Below the pieces are notes generated by a model. That model was not told the DNA's origin, ran no database searches, and worked only from the letters and a program-made list of their open reading frames with translations. From assembly GCA_002898995.1 (NCBI GenBank), contig BEIM01000047.1, positions 1 through 13,105 of the forward strand: 13,105 nucleotides of DNA, written 5' to 3'. The first letter of the stretch is position 1. Each line of letters opens with the position of its first letter. Source of the DNA: a bacterium HR36. Lineage in GTDB: Bacteria > Planctomycetota > Planctomycetia > Gemmatales > HRBIN36. Positions 7,157 to 13,105 of the stretch are shown here, in pieces. The position numbers were made by a program, and so were the translations under genes.

Positions 7157-7198
7157 CTATCCCGCCAACAAAAAATCCGCCTGTTGGCGGATCGATAG
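7157..7198 (-). terminator. overlapping terminator / alternative hairpin in the nusA leader
   Basis: Read on the minus strand, ATCCGCC-AACA-GGCGGAT (7192-7175) forms a perfect 7-bp GC-rich stem with a 4-base loop followed at once by a run of T (complement of the A-run 7170-7175). That is the form of an intrinsic terminator. The same bases can instead make a longer stem: CCGCCAACA (7190-7182) with TGTTGGCGG (7170-7162), 9 perfect bp, extended by CTATC (7198-7194) with GATAG (7161-7157) across a 3-base bulge. The longer stem takes up the U-run and half of the terminator stem, so the two forms exclude each other. Because a -10 box lies upstream at 7279-7284, the element is probably inside the nusA 5' leader rather than only the end of the PfkB kinase gene. 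Confidence 0.65.
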
Positions 7199-7278
7199 CA
7201 CGACCCTGGCTCTGGCCGATTAGTGCGGAAATGGCTTTGCCTATTTCGCAGGCCTCACCGGCTTGGGCTGGCCTGAAT

Positions 7279-7307
7279 ATTATAAGCGGATTCGGTAAAC
7301 CTAACTA
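7279..7307 (-). promoter_or_regulatory. probable nusA promoter
   Basis: On the minus strand a perfect TATAAT lies at 7284-7279, preceded after 17 bases by TAGTTA (7307-7302), a poor -35. Transcription would start near 7272 and give a leader of about 225 bases before nusA. The first leader bases include a further 6-bp inverted repeat (CAGGCC ... GGCCTG). Confidence 0.5.
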
Positions 7308-7456
7308 GCCCTTTTTTGGAAACTGGTGCCCCCGTTGCCAATCGTGCCCGCTGGGCCTGAGCACACCGACGGTGACAGTGCTCGTAATCGCAGATTACCT
7401 CAGGGGTTCCCTGTCATTGCGAGCGAGACATCCAAGTGTAGGTCAGCGCGTCCGCT

Positions 7457-8446
7457 TCAGAGTTGGCACGTCGGTAACTCGTTCTGTCGCAAGAACTCCA
7501 GGCATTCTTGTTCGGTGAAAACGCCCGGTGTGGTTCCGACCGCACGCACGCAGCTGGCGCCCAGGGCGCTGGCCACTTTCAAGCATCCCAACGCATCATA
7601 GCCGCGTAACAATCCGTAAATAAAGCCTGCGTCAAACGCATCTCCTCCGCCAGACCCATCCACAAAGGGCACGGAAAACACCCCGACTCGGTAGCGCTCG
7701 CGTTCGCCGATCAGCACCGCTCCTTCCCCGCCCATTGTGATTACTGTGGTTCGCGCCCCCAGACGCTGGAAACTTTCTGCCTGCTTTACAGGATCCCGTT
7801 CACCCAAGATGAGTTGCGCCTCGTCCTGGTTGGGCAGGAAGACATCCACATACGGCAGCACCTGGCGCAAACGCGAAAGGTAAGCGAAGGCGGCTCCTTC
7901 CTGACCTCCCGAGGTCTGAGCAGAACTCGGCACCACTACATCCAACACCACTTTTGTTCCCGCTTCTTGTGCCTGGCGGAAAATGACCGCTAGCTCTCCA
8001 TCGTCCAGGCCCGGCATCAGAAGATATCCGCCCAGGTATAAAACCTTCGTCTGCGGTGTGATGTGGGCGCGCAAATCCTCAGCGGTAAAATCGGCGTTGG
8101 CGCCGAATATGTGAATAAAGCGCCGATCCTGCCCGGCCACGTTGATAATCATGGTCTGGCTAGTGGCTCGCCGTGGCGAAACTCGAATGCCGCTCGTGTC
8201 TATGCCATATTGCTCCAGCATCCGCTGCACGATGGTGCCAAAGGGGTCGTCACCAACACGGCCTACGACCATGGAGGCGATTTGCATCTTTGCCAGATCC
8301 ACGGCCACATTAGCGGCGCATCCCCCTATGGTCAGCAACATATCTTCCGCTAAGACCAATTCGCCCGGGTTCGGCAAACGTGGAATGGGAGCGCAGACGT
8401 GGTCGGCCACGATCACCCCAGCACAAATCACTTCCGCCGCACGCAT
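7457..8446 (-). CDS. PfkB/ribokinase-family carbohydrate kinase
   Basis: The 329-aa protein is a full-length ribokinase-fold sugar or nucleoside kinase. The N-terminal PfkB signature is present (TIGGCAANVA, about 39-48, followed by GRVGDDPFG, 62-70). The middle has LDVVVP (168-173) and LPNQDEA (204-210). The C-terminal signature reads DGSGGGDAF (263-271), with Asp269 as the expected catalytic base; the usual DTxGAGD has become GGGD. The substrate (ribose, fructose phosphates, adenosine or another) cannot be assigned from these motifs. No neighbouring sugar transporter or regulator hints at it. The ATG at 8446 has only a weak purine stretch (AAGAGA) upstream. It is followed by about 400 bases before nusA, with the candidate nusA promoter in that gap. 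Confidence 0.92.
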   Translation of the reverse strand: MRAAEVICAGVIVADHVCAPIPRLPNPGELVLAEDMLLTIGGCAANVAVDLAKMQIASMVVGRVGDDPFGTIVQRMLEQYGIDTSGIRVSPRRATSQTMIINVAGQDRRFIHIFGANADFTAEDLRAHITPQTKVLYLGGYLLMPGLDDGELAVIFRQAQEAGTKVVLDVVVPSSAQTSGGQEGAAFAYLSRLRQVLPYVDVFLPNQDEAQLILGERDPVKQAESFQRLGARTTVITMGGEGAVLIGERERYRVGVFSVPFVDGSGGGDAFDAGFIYGLLRGYDALGCLKVASALGASCVRAVGTTPGVFTEQECLEFLRQNELPTCQL

Positions 8447-9082
8447 GGTGTCTCTTGCCCCGTTGCTCTTCCCGTCTCGTCAAAAAGTTTGCCTGCTTCT
8501 CGCCAAGTAGCAGCTAATTATCGCTGTCTTTTCCCTGGCACCCGCTAGCCTTTCAGGAAGTCGTAAGCGGAGGCCTGCTGTTTAGGTAATGAGAAACCGC
8601 CGGTGTGGTCAAGTAGAGTCTCGCCAAGTTGAGGCGATAACCTCGGCCTTGCCGCGGACGGAAGCGCTTTTTCGGTGTGTGGGGTTTCTGCGAAGGTGAA
8701 GTGTGTTCCAGGAGCGGGGCTGCGCGCTGCCATGACTGGCCAATGACAGCCGCTACCGATTGCCGCCGCCCACGACTTACGCCAGTTGCTCTTGGCTTGG
8801 GAGAGAAGCTACCCTGCACGCCTGATGAACAAGGCTGCACATTTGTATGACGCAACACGTCGTCGGGGCTAAAAGCCGAAAGCATCGCAAATGTCGGGCT
8901 GGCTCTCGCTGAGCTAGCGTGTCCCCGCTACCTGCTCCGTCAAACTCCAGCTAGCCGAAGCTAAAGCACCCTATCCACGCAGCCGGCTGACGTCCGCCCC
9001 TCTCGTATCATCTGCGCGACAAATTCCGAGCTTGCGAAATATGCCGTTGAAATCTGCCGTTGAAATCTGCCAAGCGCCCGCT
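8447..9082. other. 636-base gap with no convincing gene
   Basis: I see no recognisable protein, tRNA, rRNA or mobile element here. Frames at 8553-8885 and 8545-8733 (minus) have compositions typical of random GC-rich DNA (Ser, Arg and Pro rich, no domain, no Shine-Dalgarno) and overlap each other. The region must hold the promoter of the PfkB kinase gene; an ATTATC (minus-strand GATAAT) at 8517-8522 is the only -10-like match, with no good -35. A short tandem repeat sits near the right edge. Confidence 0.5.
9042..9071. repeat. short tandem repeat, 13-base unit, 2.3 copies
   Basis: TGCCGTTGAAATC occurs perfectly twice in a row (9042-9054, 9055-9067), followed by TGCC. It lies just downstream of the stop codon of the large membrane protein gene. 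Likely a local slippage duplication; no function is evident. Confidence 0.8.
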
Positions 9083-11290
9083 TCAGGGAAACTGCTTGCG
9101 GATGGCTGAGATGGCCTTATCGCGGGCTTCCTTGTTGGCATCGGGAGAATAACCGTCCCGCAGGTTCGGGTAAAGTTCGCGCAGATTGGCCACAGCAAGG
9201 TAACGCAAAGCGGGGCTTTGTTCCTGTTGCATGATTTCGAGCAGGCGTTCGGCAACGGCCCGACCCGGCCCACTGTAGCCCCGGAGCAGCTCCACGAATA
9301 GCTCAGCCTCTTTGACTGAATAGCCGAGCTTTTGCATCAACACCTGCCGCAAATCTCCAGCACGTTGGGGATATTGCCCAAGCCAGTAATGCAAAGCTTC
9401 CCGGGCGGCTTGCCGAATGGCCGGTTGCTGGCGGTGTTCGAGAACACGGGCGAGGTCTTCGAGGAAACCGCCAGCCGCCAAGCCGAAAACAGCGAGGCGC
9501 TGCAACACCGGTTCGGCATCACTGAGTTGTTCCAGCAAGGCTTGGCGTGCACCGTCCCAAGGCCGAGTGGGATTTTCCACCAAGGCTCGCTGAAATACAT
9601 GGCGCTGGAAAGTCGCGAGGCTATCGCGGAGAGTAGGCGAAGGTTTTACCGCGGACGAGGCCCAGGCTGGCAGGGTTTTGTAAGGAAGAATCCAAGAGTC
9701 TGCAGCGGCTGGCTGTGGCGCATCCACTGCCAAACGCCCTTGTATTGGTGCATCGGGCAGCGCCATGGACTGAGCGGGTACGCGATGAATTTTCGGCGCG
9801 CCTGTTGCCTGGCTACGCCGCCAGAGCACGCCGTTCGCGGCCGTGTAAAAAGCGAGGAATGGGCGCGCTGTCGGCGGCTCGGCCCCTAATTGCAAACGCC
9901 ATTGTACTTCTACGAAAAGTCGAGTATTTCCTGGCGGCAGGACCATGTCCCACACTTCCCCTGCCAGCCGTAAGCGGAGGTAAGATTCATCCTTCCGCCC
10001 CGTGATGATAAACCAGCCACGTTCTAAGGTGGCATCGAGATGGTAAGGCGCTTCGGGTAAGTGCAGATGCAGCGAAGCGTCAAGCACAGTTTCTGGTTGC
10101 AGCTCGGGAATATTGCCCACCAATTCCACGAGCACGCCGCTATCCAGGCGAAGCGTCGCCCGATAGCCGGGCCACACTTGCAATCGGCTGCCCGCCGCGA
10201 TTCGTTCCTGGGGTTTAAGAAGCTGAGCGACCTGCCCTTCAGGATGCCAGCGCCATAGTAAGGTTTCCTGAATGCCCAAAGCGGCGTGAGTGGCCAAAAG
10301 CCCGTTGCCGGCACGGGGTTCGTGGACTGGCCCAAGCAGAGTCGCCAACTCGCGCGGCTTACACTCGGCCGGCAAGCGCTCCGCCTCAGCAGGAACGTCG
10401 AGCGGTTCCTGGACGACAGGCGGGCTGACTTCGACTGGCTTGGGCTTCGGTGCCGCTTCCTTCCACGCTTCATCGGGCAGAAGCGCTACAGTGTAACATC
10501 CAGGGCACAAAAGCTGGAGGCTGAGAATTACAGGCAGCAAAACCAGCCCGCTCGCTACCGTTCGTCTTTGTGAAGCATCGAACTCTGCGCCAACTGGGGC
10601 AGGCGAGGGCTTTGCCTTTTTCTCTTCGGCAGGAGGCACATTATCAACCTGATTCGAAACTGCTGTATCGGCGCGGGCCAGTTCGGTTGGAGAACCTGGC
10701 CGGATGAGTGCGAAATACAGCGATAGCACCAAGCCGAGCAGGAGAGCCATGATAAGCGCAATTGGCACTAGACGTCTCGACCATGGGCCTTCCAGTACCG
10801 TGGGCAATCCCAGCAACAGCATCCGTTCCTGTGGCGGAAGTGCCGAGATTGTCTCTGAACTTGTGGAGACCCTGCTAGGCTGTACGGGTCCCGTCGTTCC
10901 TTGTTCACCCACCAGGCGATACATCCGCCGATAACTCTGAGGCGGGATGCTCTGCGACCGAGTGGGAATGCCGCTGTGCAGCATCTGGTGGCACGCCGCT
11001 ACTTCCGCCAGCACGGCATCCGATTCCAGGCAGCGCTGTTCTAATTCCCGAGCGGCTTCCTCTGGAAGATCGCCTTCGAGATACTTAGCGATAAATTCCG
11101 CTCCGGGTAATTCGTCTTCTGGGTGCGTTTCCAAGTTCAGATCCCGGCGACGCAGTACATACCGAATCCGTTCCAGTAGTTGGCGTAATTCCTGATCTTC
11201 GGCGATCTGAGCGCCAACTGCGCGCAGCTGCTGCGGATCCAGAACATCATCCAAGTAGGCCAACACCGTTTTGAGCGGTAACGCTGGCAC
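9083..11290 (-). CDS. membrane protein with two anti-sigma-like N-terminal domains, a FecR-like domain and HEAT-like repeats
   Basis: A 735-aa protein, GTG start after a G-rich GGGGGTGG. Residues 8-48 (YLDDVLDPQQ...) and 66-104 (YLEGDLPEEAARELE...) are two copies of a helical domain like the N-terminus of anti-sigma factors. The HX3CX2C zinc motif is absent. A clear transmembrane helix spans about 174-195. After a Pro/Lys-rich linker a second hydrophobic stretch (248-271, with CPGC) is preceded by Arg-Arg and looks like an internal signal sequence. Residues ~329-470 are beta-rich and FecR-like (GSRLQVWPGYRATLRLDSG). Residues ~555-710 are helical repeats of HEAT/ARM type. The N-terminus is probably cytoplasmic and the rest outside. 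This build is typical of planctomycete signalling/envelope proteins; no sigma factor gene is adjacent, so the role is unassigned. Confidence 0.85.
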   Translation of the reverse strand: MPALPLKTVLAYLDDVLDPQQLRAVGAQIAEDQELRQLLERIRYVLRRRDLNLETHPEDELPGAEFIAKYLEGDLPEEAARELEQRCLESDAVLAEVAACHQMLHSGIPTRSQSIPPQSYRRMYRLVGEQGTTGPVQPSRVSTSSETISALPPQERMLLLGLPTVLEGPWSRRLVPIALIMALLLGLVLSLYFALIRPGSPTELARADTAVSNQVDNVPPAEEKKAKPSPAPVGAEFDASQRRTVASGLVLLPVILSLQLLCPGCYTVALLPDEAWKEAAPKPKPVEVSPPVVQEPLDVPAEAERLPAECKPRELATLLGPVHEPRAGNGLLATHAALGIQETLLWRWHPEGQVAQLLKPQERIAAGSRLQVWPGYRATLRLDSGVLVELVGNIPELQPETVLDASLHLHLPEAPYHLDATLERGWFIITGRKDESYLRLRLAGEVWDMVLPPGNTRLFVEVQWRLQLGAEPPTARPFLAFYTAANGVLWRRSQATGAPKIHRVPAQSMALPDAPIQGRLAVDAPQPAAADSWILPYKTLPAWASSAVKPSPTLRDSLATFQRHVFQRALVENPTRPWDGARQALLEQLSDAEPVLQRLAVFGLAAGGFLEDLARVLEHRQQPAIRQAAREALHYWLGQYPQRAGDLRQVLMQKLGYSVKEAELFVELLRGYSGPGRAVAERLLEIMQQEQSPALRYLAVANLRELYPNLRDGYSPDANKEARDKAISAIRKQFP

Positions 11291-11352
11291 AAACCACCCC
11301 CTTTCCTGATGGCATTCGCGGCGTTCGCGCTATCAGAATCGAGCTGTGCGAC

Positions 11353-11367
11353 CGACTTCCTAAGTCG
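11353..11367. promoter_or_regulatory. palindrome upstream of the large membrane protein gene
   Basis: CGACTTCCTAAGTCG is a 6-bp perfect inverted repeat with a 3-base centre, 62 bases before the GTG start of the minus-strand gene. It could be an operator or a small hairpin; a second short inverted repeat (CTGCC ... GGCAG, 11372-11388) lies beside it. No regulator is identified. Confidence 0.3.
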
Positions 11368-11432
11368 CCGGCTGCCTGCTTCTGGCAGGGTTGTGAAGAA
11401 TAGGCGTCAGTTTAAGCAGACTTCTCACACGC

Positions 11433-11460
11433 CGAGGCTCTTCCTGGCCTCGTTTTATTA
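11433..11460 (+). terminator. plus-strand intrinsic terminator-like hairpin
   Basis: CGAGGC (11433-11438) and GCCTCG (11447-11452) flank an 8-base loop and are followed by TTTTATTA (11453-11460), the form of an intrinsic terminator reading on the plus strand. Both flanking genes are on the minus strand, where the hairpin is preceded by A residues and has no U-run after it. It would therefore stop only antisense transcripts heading into accC. Confidence 0.45.
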
Positions 11461-11462
11461 GT

Positions 11463-11502
11463 GACCCGATGAGGCGACTTTCGTTCACGGAGCTATCGGG
11501 TC
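11463..11502 (-). other. stem-loop spanning the accC stop codon
   Basis: GACCCGAT (11463-11470) and ATCGGGTC (11495-11502) are perfect 8-bp inverted arms around a 24-base loop. The second arm overlaps the end of accC. No U-run follows on the minus strand, so it is not a standard intrinsic terminator, but it may stabilise or define the accC mRNA 3' end. Confidence 0.35.
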
Positions 11503-12878
11503 GCCAACGCTGGCTTGGAATCGCGTCCCCCCTGTTCACCAGTCAGCCAAAAGCGCTCCACAAAAGTAGTGTCCACCTGCCCTTCGATAAATGCCGATTG
11601 GTTGAGGATTTCGCGGTGGAAAGGAATTGTTGTCTTGATTCCCTCGACGCTAAATTCCCGCAACGCCCGCCGCATGACCGCCAGCGCTTCTTCGCGCGTC
11701 GATTGCCAGACGAGCAGTTTGGCAATCAGGGAATCGTAGTTGGGAGGAACACGGTAACCCTGAGCCACGTGCGTATCCAGACGCACCCCCGGGCCGCCAG
11801 GGGGACGCCATTTGGTTATCGTTCCAGGACAGGGAGCAAATCCCCGATAAGGGTCTTCCGCATTGATGCGGCATTCGATTGCCGCTCCTCGATGCACCAC
11901 CTGTTTCTGGGTGAAGCTGAGTGGATATCCAGCGGCAATTCGGATTTGCTCCCGTACCAGGTCTATGCCTGTTACCAACTCGGTTACTGGATGCTCGACC
12001 TGGATACGGGCGTTGACCTCGATGAAATAAAAATTGCCATGCTTATCCACAAGAAACTCGCAAGTACCGGCGTTGTAGTACCCCGCCGTTTTGGCCAGGC
12101 GAACCGCAGCCTTGCAGATCTCCTCCCGCAGCTGCGGGGAAAGATTGGGGGCAGGCGATTCTTCGATCAGTTTCTGATGGCGGCGTTGCGTGGAACAATC
12201 GCGCTCCCAGAGATGGACCACGTCCCCTTTCTGATCACCGATGATTTGCACTTCCACGTGGCGGGGCTGCTCGAGATATTTTTCCAGATACACCGAACCA
12301 TCCTTGAAAGCGCTCTCCGCTTCGGCACGGGCCTGTTTCAGGGCGGCCTGTAAGCTGATGTCATTGCGGGCGATGCGCATGCCGCGGCCGCCGCCTCCGG
12401 CTGCTGCCTTGATGAGTACAGGGTAACCTATCTCCCGCGCAACCCGCAACGCTTCGGCATCGCTGCCGATTAAGTCACTGCCAGGCACGATCGGTACTTT
12501 GGCTTCCTTAGCCAGCTGGCGAGCCTCGTGCTTGTTGCCGAGCTTGCGCATCGCTTCGACCGGAGGTCCGATAAACTCGATGTTGCACGACCGGCAGATT
12601 TCGGCAAAATGCGGATTCTCTGAGAGAAAGCCGTAGCCCGGATGTATCGCCTCGACATCGGCCACTTCCGCTGCCGCAATGATGCGGGAGATGTTCAAGT
12701 AACTTTCCGCGGCTGGGGCTGGGCCAATGCAAATCGCCTCGTCGGCCAATTCCAGCCATGGCGCACCTCGATCGGCCTCACTATATACCGCCACGACTTC
12801 TATCCCCAGGTCGCGACAGGCGCGAATCACGCGCAGGGCTATTTCCCCTCGGTTAGCCACCAAAATTCGCTGGAACAT
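11493..12878 (-). CDS. accC: acetyl-CoA carboxylase biotin carboxylase subunit
   Basis: AccC carboxylates the biotin on AccB with ATP and bicarbonate, the first half of malonyl-CoA synthesis for fatty acids. The 461-aa product has the single biotin carboxylase domain (ATP-grasp) and no carboxyltransferase or biotinyl part, as in the multi-subunit enzyme. Seen in order: ILVANRGEIA (5-14), Lys116, Lys157 before the Gly-rich GGGGRGM loop (161-167), HVEVQI (207-212), ERDCSTQRRHQK (225-236), Glu274, EVNARIQVEHPVTE (287-300) and Arg337 (CRINAEDP). All expected ATP, bicarbonate and catalytic residues are present; Val and Ala replace Met and Thr of the common EMNTR. A strong GGAAGGAG (complement of 12881-12888) lies just before the ATG, which is 12 bases after the accB stop. 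Confidence 0.97.
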   Translation of the reverse strand: MFQRILVANRGEIALRVIRACRDLGIEVVAVYSEADRGAPWLELADEAICIGPAPAAESYLNISRIIAAAEVADVEAIHPGYGFLSENPHFAEICRSCNIEFIGPPVEAMRKLGNKHEARQLAKEAKVPIVPGSDLIGSDAEALRVAREIGYPVLIKAAAGGGGRGMRIARNDISLQAALKQARAEAESAFKDGSVYLEKYLEQPRHVEVQIIGDQKGDVVHLWERDCSTQRRHQKLIEESPAPNLSPQLREEICKAAVRLAKTAGYYNAGTCEFLVDKHGNFYFIEVNARIQVEHPVTELVTGIDLVREQIRIAAGYPLSFTQKQVVHRGAAIECRINAEDPYRGFAPCPGTITKWRPPGGPGVRLDTHVAQGYRVPPNYDSLIAKLLVWQSTREEALAVMRRALREFSVEGIKTTIPFHREILNQSAFIEGQVDTTFVERFWLTGEQGGRDSKPALATR

Positions 12879-12890
12879 GGCTCCTTCCGT

Positions 12891-13105
12891 TCACGCTGAA
12901 GTGTCCACGCGGAAAAGCACCTGACCGTACTCCACCGGTTGCTGATTTTGCACACACACCTCCACGATCACTCCCTTGCAATCCGCGGTAATCTCATTGA
13001 AAACTTTCATCGCTTCGATCAGGCACACCACCGTATCGGGCTGCACTCGGGAGCCGACCCGCACGAACGGCTCCGCGTCCGGCGATGGCGCCGCGTAGAA
13101 GGTCC
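12891..13105 (-). CDS. accB: biotin carboxyl carrier protein of acetyl-CoA carboxylase, 3' part
   Basis: The last 70 residues and stop codon of AccB are present; the 5' part lies beyond the window edge. The biotinyl domain is clear: FYAAPSPDAEPFVRVGS, LIEAMKVFNEI with the lysine that accepts biotin (residue 33 of the fragment), then GVIVEVCVQNQQPVEYGQ and LFRVD. In the full protein a Pro/Ala-rich linker and N-terminal region would precede it. It carries the carboxybiotin between AccC and the carboxyltransferase. It is directly upstream of accC on the same strand, the usual accB-accC operon. Confidence 0.95.
   Translation of the reverse strand, partial: TFYAAPSPDAEPFVRVGSRVQPDTVVCLIEAMKVFNEITADCKGVIVEVCVQNQQPVEYGQVLFRVDTSA

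Noticed and set aside
8553..8885. 110-aa minus-strand open frame in the gap between the PfkB kinase and the membrane protein gene
   Set aside because: Composition is Ser/Arg/Pro rich, with no domain, no Shine-Dalgarno and a competing overlapping frame; most likely chance.
9042..9071. Possible CRISPR or larger repeat array
   Set aside because: Only two full 13-base copies without spacers; a simple tandem duplication.
11469..12353. 294-aa plus-strand open frame
   Set aside because: It is the antisense shadow of accC, which has complete biotin carboxylase motifs.

Overview
The window carries a set of housekeeping genes from a GC-rich bacterium, with two accessory elements. The large membrane protein at 9083-11290 joins two anti-sigma-like helical domains, a transmembrane helix, a FecR-like domain and HEAT-like repeats. 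That build, and the lipA / lipoyl-like / tmk / holB arrangement, suggest a planctomycete. This is an inference from gene content and protein style, not from a marker gene, and I hold it with moderate confidence.

Layout. Positions 1-662 hold no convincing gene, only one weak minus-strand ORF. A tight plus-strand cluster runs 663-4406: a LipB-like octanoyltransferase homologue, lipA (lipoyl synthase), a small stand-alone lipoyl-like domain overlapping the end of lipA, tmk (thymidylate kinase) and holB (DNA polymerase III delta prime) overlapping the end of tmk. Everything after that is on the minus strand. Reading left to right these are a zinc-dependent medium-chain dehydrogenase (4419-5531), nusA (5551-7047), a PfkB-family sugar kinase (7457-8446), a gene-poor gap (8447-9082), the large membrane protein, accC (11493-12878) and the 3' end of accB (from 12891, running off the window). 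The plus and minus clusters converge at 4406/4419 with only 12 bases between them.

How the genes fit together. lipB and lipA normally make protein-bound lipoate: LipB moves octanoate from ACP to a lipoyl-domain lysine and LipA inserts two sulfurs. Here LipA keeps all its cluster cysteines. The LipB homologue has lost both residues of the known Lys/Cys catalytic dyad, and the lipoyl-like protein coupled to lipA contains no lysine at all. That combination is the most unusual thing in the window. accB-accC encode the biotin carrier and biotin carboxylase of acetyl-CoA carboxylase and look fully functional; the visible AccB fragment keeps its biotinyl lysine. tmk and holB are a common DNA-precursor/replication pair.

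Regulation. The stretch upstream of nusA has a good minus-strand -10 box, then two overlapping, mutually exclusive hairpins (one followed by a U-run), then a hairpin that buries the nusA Shine-Dalgarno sequence. This looks like a structured leader able to control NusA synthesis. nusA itself lacks its usual rimP and infB neighbours.
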